This document shows, one piece after another, positions 49,084 through 58,982 of a DNA stretch of 64,000 nt. A program made the translations under genes and the position numbers. Location of the stretch: assembly GCF_010131535.1 (NCBI RefSeq), contig NZ_WUBS01000004.1, forward strand, positions 186,001 through 250,000, given 5' to 3'. Position 1 is the first letter of the stretch. The number at the start of each line of letters is the position of its first letter. The notes beneath the pieces were generated by a model that was not told the origin of the DNA, did no database searches, and worked only from the letters and a program-made list of their open reading frames with translations. The DNA comes from Acerihabitans arboris (GTDB lineage Bacteria > Pseudomonadota > Gammaproteobacteria > Enterobacterales > Enterobacteriaceae).

Positions 49084-49821
49084 TTACGGCTGGAGGGAAT
49101 AACTTATTTCGCCTTTTTCGCAATCAAGGTCAACCAGGTAAGCGCGATCGGCGGTTTGGCCGCGGATTTTCAGCGGCGCCTGCCAATTATCCCCGCTGCC
49201 GGTAATATCTTCGGGATTCACCTGCGCGACAATGGTATCGCCTAGGGCTTTTTTATCGTCGTCGGTATGGGGGAAACGGTTCTGGGTGTAGTCCTGCTTA
49301 ATCAACTCCGCCACCTGGGGGGCGTTCTGGTCGGGACAGGCCGAAACCTTATAGATTTTGCCAGGCTGGTTTTTTTTGACCGGTTCCTTGGGCGCGGCGG
49401 CGGGCGCCGCGGTATCGGACTTGGCGGCTTTATCCGCCGGGGCGGCTTTTTTAGCCGGCGCGGGTTTATCATTGGCGGATTTATCGGCCGCCGCTTTATC
49501 TGCGGCCGGTTTGTCGGCAGCGGGTTTGTCAACGGCCGGTTTATCGGCGTCGGGTTTGTCCGTCACCGGTTTTTTAGCCGGCTCGCTGGCAGGGGCGGCA
49601 TGATCCGCCGGCGTCGTCTGCGCCGGGGCGGCGGTAGCCGGTTGGGCATCCTGCGACTGGCCGTCGGCCTGTTGTGTGGTGGATGAGCTGCTGTCCGTTG
49701 ACGTTTGCGCGGCCGTTGCTGGCGCCACCACCGGCGGCGCCTGATCTTCCGCCGCCGCGATTGACGATAGCATCATGCCGATAGCGATAACGCCTATCCG
49801 GCCGATTCCCGTTTTATGCAT
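49084..49821 (-). CDS. yebF: YebF homologue with long low-complexity insert
   Basis: E. coli YebF (118 aa) is exported to the medium through outer-membrane porins. This 245-aa protein has a signal peptide (cut near AAA-EDQ), a stretch of about 130 residues rich in Ala, Pro, Lys, Asp with PADKPAADK-type repeats, then the YebF fold from about residue 160: VSACPDQ..., LIKQDYTQNRFP, DITGSGDNWQAPLKIRGQTA and VDLDCEKGEISY. The two fold cysteines remain. Repeat units are DKPA and DKAA variants. It is TonB/TolA-linker-like in composition. Confidence 0.82.
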   Translation of the reverse strand: MHKTGIGRIGVIAIGMMLSSIAAAEDQAPPVVAPATAAQTSTDSSSSTTQQADGQSQDAQPATAAPAQTTPADHAAPASEPAKKPVTDKPDADKPAVDKPAADKPAADKAAADKSANDKPAPAKKAAPADKAAKSDTAAPAAAPKEPVKKNQPGKIYKVSACPDQNAPQVAELIKQDYTQNRFPHTDDDKKALGDTIVAQVNPEDITGSGDNWQAPLKIRGQTADRAYLVDLDCEKGEISYSLQP

Positions 49822-49994
49822 AAATCCTCCACTTGTCCTGTAATCCGTGTCTCAAGGTATTGAATGATAATAGCCTGTTAAATTTACCTTGAGAACGGGA
49901 ATTATACGAACTACGGCAAAAGCCGGATATTTTCTTTCCGCCCCGGCCGCGTCTGCCCGTCGGAATGAGCGGCGATTCACCGGTGCTGCTGCAT

Positions 49995-50017
49995 ACGCAA
50001 ACGTTTTCGTTTATACT
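49995..50017 (+). promoter_or_regulatory. PurR operator and purT promoter
   Basis: ACGCAAACGTTTTCGT (49995-50010) is a perfect PurR box. It sits right before the -10 TATACT (50012-50017), so PurR with hypoxanthine or guanine would block the purT promoter. The -35 is poor. Confidence 0.88.
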
Positions 50018-50050
50018 GCGCGCAATTTTTATCAAGTCAGGTGAAAACGT

Positions 50051-51229
50051 ATGCTAATCATTGGAACGGCGTTACGTCCCAACGCTACGCGGGTTATGCT
50101 GCTCGGCAGCGGCGAACTGGGCAAAGAGGTGGCCATTGAGTGTCAACGGCTGGGCGTGGAAGTGATTGCCGTCGATCGTTATGCCGATGCGCCGGCAATG
50201 CACGTCGCCCACCGCGCGCACGTCATCAATATGCTGGACGGTGAGGCGCTCAGGGCGGTGATTGAATTGGAACGCCCCGATTTTATCGTGCCGGAAATTG
50301 AAGCCATTGCCACCGATATGCTGGTGACCCTGGAGCAACAGGGCCATCATGTGGTGCCCTGCGCCCAGGCCACCCGCCTGACCATGAATCGCGAGGGCAT
50401 CCGCCGCCTGGCGGCCGAGACCCTGGGACTGCCCACCTCCACCTACCGTTTTGCCGCCGACCGCGCCGAACTGGAGCAGGCGGTGGCGGCCATCGGTTAT
50501 CCGCTGATCATCAAGCCGGTGATGAGTTCATCGGGCAAGGGCCAGAGCCTGGTGCGCGACGCCGCCGGCCTGGACGCGGCCTGGACCTATGCCCAGCAGG
50601 GCGGCCGTGCCGGCGGCGGCAAGGTGATTGTCGAAGGGCTGGTCGCCTTTGATTTTGAAATTACCCTGCTCACCGTCAGCGCGGTCGACGGTATCCATTT
50701 TTGCGATCCCATCGGCCATCGCCAGGAAGACGGCGATTACCGCGAATCCTGGCAACCACAGCAAATGAGCGTGCTTGCGTTGCAGCGCGCGCGCGACATT
50801 GCGCAGAAAGCGGTAACCGCCCTCGGCGGCAGGGGATTATTCGGTGTCGAACTGTTTGTGCGCGGCGACGACGTGATTTTCAGCGAGGTTTCGCCGCGTC
50901 CGCACGATACCGGCATGGTGACCCTGATATCACAGGATCTTTCCGAGTTCGCCCTGCATGTGCGCGCTTTCCTGGGACTGCCGGTCGGCGCCGTACGCCA
51001 GTACGGCCCGGCGGCTTCGGCGGTCATCCTGCCGGAACTGGACAGTACCGATGTGCGTTTTAGCGGTCTTGGGCAGGCGCTGAAACCCCATACGCAGATC
51101 AGGCTGTTCGGCAAGCCCGGGATAAGCGGCAAGCGCCGGCTCGGCGTGGCATTGGCCATGGCGGACACGGTGGAAGACGCGGTGAGGACTGCCAAGGCCT
51201 GCGCGGCGGCGGTCAAGGTCAGCGGCTGA
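50051..51229 (+). CDS. purT: Formate-dependent GAR transformylase PurT
   Basis: ATP-grasp ligase that makes formylglycinamide ribotide from GAR, formate and ATP in purine synthesis. The 392-aa product has [17 protein letters not shown] at the start, the ATP-binding [12 protein letters not shown] (about residues 155-166), and the metal-site [10 protein letters not shown] (about 280). Nearly identical to E. coli PurT in its N-terminal half. Confidence 0.96.
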   Translation: MLIIGTALRPNATRVMLLGSGELGKEVAIECQRLGVEVIAVDRYADAPAMHVAHRAHVINMLDGEALRAVIELERPDFIVPEIEAIATDMLVTLEQQGHHVVPCAQATRLTMNREGIRRLAAETLGLPTSTYRFAADRAELEQAVAAIGYPLIIKPVMSSSGKGQSLVRDAAGLDAAWTYAQQGGRAGGGKVIVEGLVAFDFEITLLTVSAVDGIHFCDPIGHRQEDGDYRESWQPQQMSVLALQRARDIAQKAVTALGGRGLFGVELFVRGDDVIFSEVSPRPHDTGMVTLISQDLSEFALHVRAFLGLPVGAVRQYGPAASAVILPELDSTDVRFSGLGQALKPHTQIRLFGKPGISGKRRLGVALAMADTVEDAVRTAKACAAAVKVSG

Positions 51230-51250
51230 TATCCCCGGCAAAACTTAATA

Positions 51251-51291
51251 AAAAAGCCAGGCTTCCGGTAACAGGGAGCCTGGCTTTTTAT
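51251..51291. terminator. Bidirectional terminator between purT and eda
   Basis: AAAAAAGCCAGGCT and AGCCTGGCTTTTT form a 10-bp stem, with A/T tracts on both sides. Confidence 0.9.
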
Positions 51292-51309
51292 ATTTACCAG
51301 GACATGCTT

Positions 51310-51951
51310 TTAGAGCTTGGCGCCGGACACCGCGTCTTTAGCCAGCTCGGTGATGCGCGCGTAATCGCCCGCTTCCAGCGCGTCGTTCGGCACCAGCCAG
51401 GAGCCGCCGATGCACAGCACGCTTTTCAGCGCCAGGTAATCGCGGTAGTTTTTCGGTGAAATACCACCGGTGGGACAAAAACGCACCTGCGAGAACGGGC
51501 CGGCGATGGCTTGCAGCGCCTTGACGCCGCCGTTGGCTTCGGCCGGGAAAAATTTAAACTCACGCAGGCCGTAATCCATACCAAGCATCAGTTCGGATAC
51601 GGTGGCAATGCCTGGAATCAATGGAATGGTGCCCGCGACGGCGGCTTTAAGCAACGGCTCGGTCAGGCCAGGGCTGATGGCGAACTGGGCGCCGGCGGCG
51701 GTGACTTCAGCCAGTTGTTCTACGTTGGTCACGGTGCCCGCGCCGACGATGGCCTCGGGAACTTCTTTGGCTATGGCGCGGATAGCGTCCATTGCGCAGA
51801 CGGTGCGTAAGGTCACTTCCAGCACGCGTACCCCGCCGGCGACCAGCGCCTTGGCCAAGGGAACCGCATGTTCCAGCTTATTGATAACGATAACGGGCAC
51901 TACCGGGCCTGAGGTCAGGATAGTTTCCGCGCTTGTTTTCCAGTTATTCAT
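51310..51951 (-). CDS. eda: KDPG/KHG aldolase
   Basis: Class I aldolase that splits 2-keto-3-deoxy-6-phosphogluconate to pyruvate and glyceraldehyde-3-phosphate. Starting at MNNWKTSAE (51951) gives 213 aa. The Schiff-base Lys is in [11 protein letters not shown] (about 131), with TVTN and GGISP motifs. Upstream in-frame Met codons are not family-like. Edd is not encoded beside it, so its substrate here likely comes from KDG/hexuronate degradation under KdgR. Confidence 0.95.
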   Translation of the reverse strand: MNNWKTSAETILTSGPVVPVIVINKLEHAVPLAKALVAGGVRVLEVTLRTVCAMDAIRAIAKEVPEAIVGAGTVTNVEQLAEVTAAGAQFAISPGLTEPLLKAAVAGTIPLIPGIATVSELMLGMDYGLREFKFFPAEANGGVKALQAIAGPFSQVRFCPTGGISPKNYRDYLALKSVLCIGGSWLVPNDALEAGDYARITELAKDAVSGAKL

Positions 51952-52012
51952 GACTTTCTGTCTCCGTATAAACATCATCACCGCGGGTTCACATTGTTAA
52001 CACCACGCGCGG

Positions 52013-52052
52013 TTAAAAATTACCGGTGCGGGACGTATTATCCGGCACCGGT
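52013..52052 (-). terminator. Terminator between zwf and eda
   Basis: On the minus strand ACCGGTGC...GCACCGGT (8-bp stem) followed by AATTTTTAA, just after the zwf stop. It separates zwf from eda transcription. Confidence 0.65.
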
Positions 52053-52065
52053 TGGGAATGCGGTA

Positions 52066-53541
52066 TTATTCGAACTCGTTCCAGGAGCGCCCGTCACGGG
52101 TAATCATGGCAACCGACGCCACCGGTCCCCAGGTGCCGGCCTGATAAGGCTTAGGCGCTTCATTGTCGGATGCCCAGGCTTCCATAATGGAATCCACCCA
52201 GGTCCACGCCTCCTCCACTTCGTCGCGGCGCACGAACAGCGCCTGGATGCCGCGCATGGTTTCCAGCAGCAGCCGCTCGTAGGCGTCCGCCAAATGCTCA
52301 TGGCTAAAGGTTTCGCTGAAACTTAAATCCAGCTTGGTGGTTTGCAGGCGATGTTTATGATCAAGCCCTGGCACCTTGTTGAGGATTTCAATATCCATGC
52401 CCTCGTCGGGCTGCAGGCGGATGGTCAGCTTGTTCTGCGGCAGCACCTGATAGGAATCGCGGAACAGGTTGAGCGCCGGGTTTTTGAAATACACCACCAC
52501 CTCGGAAGATTTGGTCGGCAAACGCTTGCCGGTCCGCAGGTAGAAAGGCACGCCGGCCCAGCGCCAGTTGTCGATGTCCACCCGGATCGAGACAAAGGTT
52601 TCGGTATTGCTGGACTTATTGGCGCCCTCTTCCTCCAGGTAGCCGGGCACTTTTTTACCCTGCACGAACCCCGCGGTATATTGCCCGCGCACCGTGGTAT
52701 CGCGCATATTGGTATGGTCGATTGGCCGCAGGGCGCGCAGCACCTTCACTTTTTCATCGCGGATGCGATCGGTGGTCAGATCGGATGGCGGCGACATGGC
52801 GATAATGCTTAGGATCTGCAGCAGATGGCTTTGGATCATGTCGCGCATCTGGCCGGCCTTGTCAAAATACCCCCAGCGCCCTTCTATGCCCACTTCTTCC
52901 GCCACGGTAATCTGGACATGATCGATAGTCCGGTTATCCCAGTTGGTGGCGAACAGGGAGTTGGCAAAGCGCAGCGCCAGCAGGTTTAGCACCGTTTCTT
53001 TACCCAGGTAATGGTCAATACGGTATACCTGGCACTCTTTAAAATACTCCGCCACCTGATCGTTGATAACGCGCGAAGACGCCAGATCGGTGCCCAGCGG
53101 TTTTTCCATGACCACCCGGCTCGGCTCTTTATTCAGGCCGGCCTGGCCCAGGCCCTGGCAGATGGCGCCAAAGGTATTGGGCGGCATGGCGAAATAGTTG
53201 ATGGTGGTGCGGGCTTCCTGGTCGAGTTTTTCCCCCAACCGGTTGAAATGCTTGGTTTCGTTAACATCAAGGTTACAAAAATCCAGGCGGCCGCTAAGCG
53301 TTTTCCACAGTTTCTCGTCGATGGGTTCCTTCATAAAGGTTTCCAGCGCCTCGCGCACCACCTTGGTATAGGCTTTCACGTCCCAATCAGCCCGGCCGAC
53401 GCCGATAATACGCGTCTCCGGGTGAATGGAACCTGCTTTTTCCAGCTGATACAGCGACGGCAGCAGCTTGCGGCGTGCCAGATCGCCTTTGGTGCCGAAA
53501 ATAACCAGATCGCATGCCTGGGCTATGGATGTTAGCGCCAT
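52066..53541 (-). CDS. zwf: Glucose-6-phosphate 1-dehydrogenase
   Basis: First enzyme of the oxidative pentose phosphate route; makes NADPH and 6-phosphogluconolactone. The 491-aa product has the nucleotide-binding FGTKGDLARRKL (about residues 15-26) and the active-site RIDHYLGKE (about 175-183) with the catalytic His pair. It is divergent from hexR and under HexR boxes. Confidence 0.96.
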   Translation of the reverse strand: MALTSIAQACDLVIFGTKGDLARRKLLPSLYQLEKAGSIHPETRIIGVGRADWDVKAYTKVVREALETFMKEPIDEKLWKTLSGRLDFCNLDVNETKHFNRLGEKLDQEARTTINYFAMPPNTFGAICQGLGQAGLNKEPSRVVMEKPLGTDLASSRVINDQVAEYFKECQVYRIDHYLGKETVLNLLALRFANSLFATNWDNRTIDHVQITVAEEVGIEGRWGYFDKAGQMRDMIQSHLLQILSIIAMSPPSDLTTDRIRDEKVKVLRALRPIDHTNMRDTTVRGQYTAGFVQGKKVPGYLEEEGANKSSNTETFVSIRVDIDNWRWAGVPFYLRTGKRLPTKSSEVVVYFKNPALNLFRDSYQVLPQNKLTIRLQPDEGMDIEILNKVPGLDHKHRLQTTKLDLSFSETFSHEHLADAYERLLLETMRGIQALFVRRDEVEEAWTWVDSIMEAWASDNEAPKPYQAGTWGPVASVAMITRDGRSWNEFE

Positions 53542-53565
53542 GTTCCTCTCCTCGTGCAGGATGTT

Positions 53566-53580
53566 TGTAATTTTATTACA
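53566..53580. promoter_or_regulatory. HexR operator (zwf side)
   Basis: TGTAATTTTATTACA, a perfect palindrome that fits the HexR consensus TGTARTWWWAYTACA, about 25 bases before zwf. Confidence 0.85.
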
Positions 53581-53680
53581 TTTTGAATGGTTTTATTTTG
53601 ATGCCGGCCAAAAAATTGCCATAAAAACCGCGTGACAACGCATATTTGCGCCTGAAAATGCACCATGCCCCCAACGAAAA

Positions 53681-53714
53681 TGTAATTTATTAACATTTTT
53701 GTCAATACATTACA
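53681..53714. promoter_or_regulatory. Two weaker HexR-like sites
   Basis: TGTAATTTATTAACA (53681-53695) and TGTCAATACATTACA (53700-53714) each match one half of the HexR palindrome well and the other half loosely. They lie between zwf and hexR and could serve either gene. Confidence 0.5.
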
Positions 53715-53868
53715 CTTATGAAAGCTAGACACAGCTCATAGTCTGGCAAAAAACCTGCCGTGCCGGTCAGATTAACTGCCTTTGCACCGCGGGTCGTAGT
53801 ATATTTCAACAAATCGGTAATGATTTCTCCTTTGTGTGAAATCGGTGAAACCCATGAGCTATTAACTT

Positions 53869-54738
53869 ATGAACATGCTGGAAAAAATTAACAGTCATAT
53901 GGAATTGCTGAGTAAGTCCGAGCGCAAGGTGGCGGAGGTGATCCTGGCTTCGCCGCAGACCGCTATTCATTCCAGCATTGCCATATTGGCCAGGATGGCC
54001 GACGTGAGCGAACCTACCGTCAACCGTTTTTGCCGTCGCCTTGATACCAAAGGGTATCCTGATTTCAAATTGCAGCTTGCACAGAGTTTGGCTAATGGTA
54101 CACCTTATGTAAACCGTAATGTGGATGAGAATGACGGCGTTGATTCCTACACGGTAAAAATTTTTGAATCCACCATGGCAAGCCTGGAGCAGGTAAAAAC
54201 CCGCCTTGACATCAGCGCGGTCAACCGGGCGGTGGACTTACTGACCCAGGCGAAGAAAATCTCCTTCTTCGGCCTGGGCGCTTCCGCGGCTGTCGCCCAC
54301 GACGCCATGAATAAATTTTTTCGTTTTAACATCCCCATCGTCTATTCCGAGGATATCGTGATGCAGCGCATGAGCTGCATGAATTCCAGCGAAGGCGACG
54401 TGGTGGTGCTGATCTCCCATACCGGCCGGACAAAAATGCTGGTGGACCTGGCCGGGCTGGCGCGGGAGAATGACGCCACCGTTATCGCCATCACGTCCCC
54501 GTACTCGCCGCTGGCCCACGAGGCTTCGCTGACGCTGGCCCTGGATGTGCCCGAGGATACCGATGTCTTTATGCCGATGATATCGCGCATTGCCCAATTG
54601 ACCCTGATCGATGTCCTCGCCACCGGATTTACCCTGCGCCGCGGCGCAAAATTCAGGGATAACTTGAAGCGGGTCAAGGAAGCGTTAAGGGAATCGCGCT
54701 TTGATAAAGTCGATTCAGCAGCATATAAATTTGATTAA
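53869..54738 (+). CDS. hexR: HexR, RpiR-family regulator of sugar catabolism
   Basis: Repressor of zwf and other central carbon genes, released by 2-keto-3-deoxy-6-phosphogluconate. The 289-aa product has an N-terminal HTH (ARMADVSEPTVNRFCRRLDT, about residues 42-61) and a C-terminal SIS domain binding the phosphosugar (ISFFGLGASAAVAHD and VLISHTGRTKMLVDL). Starts MNMLEKI as in E. coli. Confidence 0.95.
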   Translation: MNMLEKINSHMELLSKSERKVAEVILASPQTAIHSSIAILARMADVSEPTVNRFCRRLDTKGYPDFKLQLAQSLANGTPYVNRNVDENDGVDSYTVKIFESTMASLEQVKTRLDISAVNRAVDLLTQAKKISFFGLGASAAVAHDAMNKFFRFNIPIVYSEDIVMQRMSCMNSSEGDVVVLISHTGRTKMLVDLAGLARENDATVIAITSPYSPLAHEASLTLALDVPEDTDVFMPMISRIAQLTLIDVLATGFTLRRGAKFRDNLKRVKEALRESRFDKVDSAAYKFD

Positions 54739-54923
54739 TATCGTAAGATATGAAAAATAACCTCTCATGACAGCCCTGGCTCCACCGGGCGACGCAAAGA
54801 TGGGGAACGTTTTAATACAGCCGGACTTACGGAAACGCGCGGCATATCTTGCCGCAATCTCATGTTACCGTCGGTTTCGATGTTTTCGCTACACCAATAA
54901 TGCCCAAGTCAACGGAGTTATCC

Positions 54924-56366
54924 ATGTCCAGACGGCTCAGAAGAACCAAGATTGTAACTACCCTGGGGCCAGCCACCGACCGCGACAATAATTTGGAAAA
55001 AATTATTGCCGCCGGCGCCAATGTGGTTCGCCTTAATTTTTCCCACGGTACTGCGGAAGATCATTTCAATCGGGCCAATAAAGTACGTGAAATTGCCGCC
55101 AAGCTGGGACGGCATGTGGCAATACTCGGCGATCTGCAAGGGCCGAAGATTCGCGTGTCGACCTTCAGGGAAGGCAAGGTATTCCTGAGCGTCGGCGATA
55201 AGTTTCTCCTTGATGCCAACCTGGGCGTCGGCGAGGGCGATCGGGAAAGCGTCGGCATTGATTATAAAGGCCTGCCCGGCGATGTGGTTCCCGGCGATGT
55301 CCTGCTGCTTGACGACGGCCGCGTACAGCTGAAAGTACGGGAAGTCCAGGGCATGAAGGTATTTACCGAGGTGACCGTGGGCGGCCCGTTGTCCAACAAC
55401 AAGGGCATCAATAAAATGGGCGGCGGACTCTCGGCGCCCGCGCTGACCGAAAAGGATAAGGCCGATATCATTACCGCCGCTAAAATCGGCGTGGATTACC
55501 TGGCGGTCTCCTTTCCGCGTACCGGTGAAGATCTCAACTATGCGCGCCGCCTGGCCCGCGACGCCGGCTGCAACGCCAAGATCGTGTCCAAGGTGGAACG
55601 CGCCGAGGCGGTCGCCAGCGACGAGGCCATGGACGATATTATCCTGGCTTCCGACGTGGTGATGGTGGCCCGTGGCGATCTGGGCGTGGAAATCGGCGAT
55701 CCGGAGCTGGTCGGCATCCAGAAAAAACTGATCCGTCGCGCCCGCAAGCTGAATCGCGCGGTGATTACCGCCACCCAGATGATGGAATCGATGATCACCA
55801 ACCCGATGCCGACCCGCGCCGAAGTCATGGACGTGGCGAACGCGGTGCTGGACGGCACCGACGCGGTGATGCTCTCCGCCGAAACCGCGGCCGGACAGTA
55901 TCCGGCGGAAACGGTGGCGGCCATGGCGCGGGTCTGCCTGGGCGCGGAAAAGATCCCCAGCATCAATGTATCCAAACATCGCCTGGACGTGCAGTTTGAC
56001 AATATCGAAGAAGCCATCGCCATGTCCAGCATGTACGCGGCCAATCATCTGAAAGGGGTGAGCGCCATTATCACCATGACCGAATCAGGCCGCACCCCCC
56101 TGATGATGTCGCGCATCAGCTCCGGCCTGCCGATTTTTGCCCTGTCCAGGCATGAGCATACGCTGAATCTCACCGCGCTCTATCGCGGGGTGACGCCGGT
56201 CTATTTCGACAGCGACGGCGACGGCGTGGCCGCGGCTACCCATGCCGCCAACCTGCTGCGCGATAAAGGTTTCCTGATGTCGGGCGACTTGGTGATTATC
56301 ACCCAGGGCGATGTGATGAGCATGGTGGGCACCACCAACACCAGCCGCATCCTGCTGGTAGAGTAG
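54924..56366 (+). CDS. pykA: Pyruvate kinase II
   Basis: Glycolytic enzyme turning phosphoenolpyruvate and ADP to pyruvate and ATP; the PykA type is AMP-activated. From 54924 ([19 protein letters not shown]) it has 480 aa, the E. coli length, with GGAG before the ATG. Visible sites: NFSHG (about 35), the catalytic Lys in [10 protein letters not shown] (about 222), ARGDLGVE (about 250) and METAAGQYP-like [10 protein letters not shown]. HexR control is possible but no box was found directly before it. Confidence 0.95.
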   Translation: MSRRLRRTKIVTTLGPATDRDNNLEKIIAAGANVVRLNFSHGTAEDHFNRANKVREIAAKLGRHVAILGDLQGPKIRVSTFREGKVFLSVGDKFLLDANLGVGEGDRESVGIDYKGLPGDVVPGDVLLLDDGRVQLKVREVQGMKVFTEVTVGGPLSNNKGINKMGGGLSAPALTEKDKADIITAAKIGVDYLAVSFPRTGEDLNYARRLARDAGCNAKIVSKVERAEAVASDEAMDDIILASDVVMVARGDLGVEIGDPELVGIQKKLIRRARKLNRAVITATQMMESMITNPMPTRAEVMDVANAVLDGTDAVMLSAETAAGQYPAETVAAMARVCLGAEKIPSINVSKHRLDVQFDNIEEAIAMSSMYAANHLKGVSAIITMTESGRTPLMMSRISSGLPIFALSRHEHTLNLTALYRGVTPVYFDSDGDGVAAATHAANLLRDKGFLMSGDLVIITQGDVMSMVGTTNTSRILLVE

Positions 56367-56516
56367 CCAAATCAGTAACGGGCCCTGGGCGGCGAAGGCG
56401 CCCGGGCGCTATCTGGCTCGCCAGGGGCCCTCTTCCCCAGCCCCGACAAGCAGGGCTGTCCCCCAAGTCCTGCTTAACACCATTAGCCAATCGGGGGCAG
56501 CGCCCGTGCGGAGCAA

Positions 56517-57473
56517 TCAGCGCTTATAGGGATCGGGATCGCCGGGCTTGCGCGTTTTCAGCAGTTTCAGGATCCAGGTATATTGTTCCGGATTCGGCCC
56601 CACCAGGTTTTCCACTTCCTCGTTCATCCGCCGGGCAATATACCGATCGTCCCGGCCCGCAATATCGTCCATCGGCGGACGCACATAAATATCCAGCCGG
56701 CTGGTCTTGCTGTCGTAGACTGGAAACAACGGGATCACCGCCGCCCGGCAAATTTTCATCAGGCGGCCGATAGCCGGCAGCGTCGCCTTATAGGTACTGA
56801 AAAAATCCACAAACTCGCTATGCTCCGGCCCGTGATCCTGATCGGGCAGATAATAGCCCCACCATCCTTGCCGCACCGAGCTGACAAAAGGCTTAACCCC
56901 GTCGTTACGGGCATGCAGACGCCCGCCAAACCGACGACGCACCCGATTCCACATATAGTCCACCAACGCATTGCGTTGGTTATGGAACATCCCGGCCACC
57001 TTCTGGCCGGTGGCCGACATCAGCATGGCCGGCACGTCCACCGCCCAGCCGTGCGGCACCAGGAAAATAATATTGCGCTGCCGCTGTTTTGCCTGTTCGA
57101 TGATCTCTTCGCCATGCCAGTGAACCCGGCTTAGCAACCGCTCGGGGTTCCGGCACGCCAGCTCGGCCATCAGCACCGTCGACTGCGGTACCGTGGCAAA
57201 CATATCATCAATGATTTTTTCCCGCGCCGGCTCGCTCAACTCCGGCATGCAGTAGCGCAGATTGGCCCTGGCGCGACGGCGCGCGCCCTTGGCGAATTTC
57301 CCCACCAAACGGCCGAGGGCGCCCAATACCGGATCGCGCACACGCGGCGGAATATAGGTTGCGCCGGCGATTAAGCCGATACCGCACCACACGCCCCAGT
57401 AGCGCGGGTGATAAAATTCGGGTTTGAAGGTCGGCACAAATTCAACGGCGGTAATCTTGTTATCGTTTTCCAT
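56517..57473 (-). CDS. lpxM: Lipid A myristoyl (late) acyltransferase LpxM
   Basis: Inner-membrane enzyme that adds the last acyl chain to Kdo2-lipid A. The 318-aa product has one N-terminal membrane segment (about 30-46) and the catalytic H-x4-D motif in VPHGWAVDVPAM (about 136-147). Order pykA-lpxM-mepM as in E. coli. Confidence 0.93.
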   Translation of the reverse strand: MENDNKITAVEFVPTFKPEFYHPRYWGVWCGIGLIAGATYIPPRVRDPVLGALGRLVGKFAKGARRRARANLRYCMPELSEPAREKIIDDMFATVPQSTVLMAELACRNPERLLSRVHWHGEEIIEQAKQRQRNIIFLVPHGWAVDVPAMLMSATGQKVAGMFHNQRNALVDYMWNRVRRRFGGRLHARNDGVKPFVSSVRQGWWGYYLPDQDHGPEHSEFVDFFSTYKATLPAIGRLMKICRAAVIPLFPVYDSKTSRLDIYVRPPMDDIAGRDDRYIARRMNEEVENLVGPNPEQYTWILKLLKTRKPGDPDPYKR

Positions 57474-57582
57474 GCAACTCTCTTTGCTGTCAATTGCCCA
57501 GGCGGTCGAAGACCCGTGCTGTCAATTGATTGGGCGGGCTCTATGTCCCTTCTTGGCGTTATGTATAGATAATCATAAACTT

Positions 57583-57613
57583 AAAACGGCAGCCGATCAT
57601 CCACCGGCTGCCG
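57583..57613 (-). terminator. mepM terminator
   Basis: On the minus strand CGGCAGCCG...CGGCTGCCG (9-bp stem) followed by TTTTAAG, 14 bases after the mepM stop. Confidence 0.7.
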
Positions 57614-57626
57614 TTAAGATACCATA

Positions 57627-58970
57627 TCAGTTGAATTGAAGCTGCGGCATTGCCTGCCTGACCTGCGCCAGGTAGTCCAGGCGTTCCTTGCCGCTCAGCC
57701 CTTCGGTGCGCGGCAGCTTCGCGGTGAGCGGATTGACCGCCTGCTGGTTTATCCAGATTTCATAATGCAGATGCGGACCTGTGGAGCGCCCGGTATTGCC
57801 CGACAGCGCGATGCGATCGCCGCGCTTCACCTTCTGGCCCGGTTTCACCAGCAACTTTTTCAGGTGCATATAGCGGGTGGTGTATTGCCGCCCGTGCCGG
57901 ATGGCCACATAGTTACCGGCACCGTCGCCGTTTTTGCTGACCACCACTTCGCCGTCGCCCACCGCCAGCACCGGCGTGCCCACCGGCATAGCGAAATCGA
58001 CGCCGCGATGAGGCGCCACACGCCCGGTGACCGGATTTAAACGACGGGGATTGTAGTTGGATGACACGTGAAACTGCTTCATGGTCGGGAAGCGCATAAA
58101 ACCACGCGCCAGGCCGGCGCCGTCGTTGTTATAGAACTTGCCGTCCTCGGCGCGGAAGGAGTAATAATCCTTGCCGCCGGTGTTGATGCGCACCGCGACC
58201 AGTTCGCTTTGCTCACTTCGCCCATCGAGCATCTCCCTGGACGTCAGCACGGCGAATTTATCGCCTTTTTGCAATTTACGAAAATCAAGCTGCCACTGCA
58301 TTGCCTTGATTACCGCGCTGACTTCCGCGTTGGACAAGCCCGACGCGCGCGCGCTGTTAACAAAACTGCCGTTAAGCTGGCCGGCCAGCGTCGTGTTTTT
58401 CCACTCGCCGACCTGGTTGGCCACGCTCTGCTTGAAGTTGCCGTCAACACGGTCGTAGGTGCGGGTTTCACGCCGGGACATTTCCCAGGTCAGGCGTTGC
58501 AGTTCGCCGGCGTCGTTCAGGGTCCAGGAAATCTGCTGGCCAATCTTCAGGTTACGCAGATCGGGAAACTGCTGGGCCAATTGGCCGACATCGGACATAT
58601 CGATGCCGTACTGCGTCAGGATGCTGCCGAGCGTATCGCCGGTGGAGACCACATACTCATGCACGCCCGTTTCATCCGCGACCTTTTCGTCCAGCTCATC
58701 TTCCGGCGGGACGTCGTCGTCGTTATCTGCGGAGGATTGATCGATAGGCTCGCTGGCCTCCGGGGCAAGATCGACCGGCGGCGCGCCCGTCGTTGGCGAT
58801 TTGATGACCGACGCGGGCCGGCTGACGGTGGGTGCCATGACCGGGGAGTATACATAAGGCCGCCAGACCGCGACGGCCAGGGTCACTACGGTTAACGACC
58901 CCAGCATGACGCGGTGGGGCCGGGGCAGATTATTATACGCCAGGGTGATAGAGCGAAGTATCTGCTGCAC
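57627..58970 (-). CDS. mepM: Murein DD-endopeptidase MepM
   Basis: Periplasmic zinc endopeptidase that cuts peptidoglycan cross-links so that new strands can be inserted. The 447-aa product has a membrane anchor (about 20-38), a LysM domain (VVSTGDTLGSILTQYG..., about 105-150), and an M23 peptidase domain with APHRGVDFAMP (about 318) and GPHLHYEIW (about 395). It is 12 bases from znuA in the same direction. Confidence 0.94.
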   Translation of the reverse strand: MQQILRSITLAYNNLPRPHRVMLGSLTVVTLAVAVWRPYVYSPVMAPTVSRPASVIKSPTTGAPPVDLAPEASEPIDQSSADNDDDVPPEDELDEKVADETGVHEYVVSTGDTLGSILTQYGIDMSDVGQLAQQFPDLRNLKIGQQISWTLNDAGELQRLTWEMSRRETRTYDRVDGNFKQSVANQVGEWKNTTLAGQLNGSFVNSARASGLSNAEVSAVIKAMQWQLDFRKLQKGDKFAVLTSREMLDGRSEQSELVAVRINTGGKDYYSFRAEDGKFYNNDGAGLARGFMRFPTMKQFHVSSNYNPRRLNPVTGRVAPHRGVDFAMPVGTPVLAVGDGEVVVSKNGDGAGNYVAIRHGRQYTTRYMHLKKLLVKPGQKVKRGDRIALSGNTGRSTGPHLHYEIWINQQAVNPLTAKLPRTEGLSGKERLDYLAQVRQAMPQLQFN

Positions 58971-58982
58971 TTATTCCTGTCC

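Noticed and set aside
54918-56048. 376-codon minus-strand frame inside pykA
   Set aside because: Antisense shadow; His/Gly/Asp-rich nonsense composition.
58068-58895. 275-codon plus-strand frame inside mepM
   Set aside because: Shadow of mepM.
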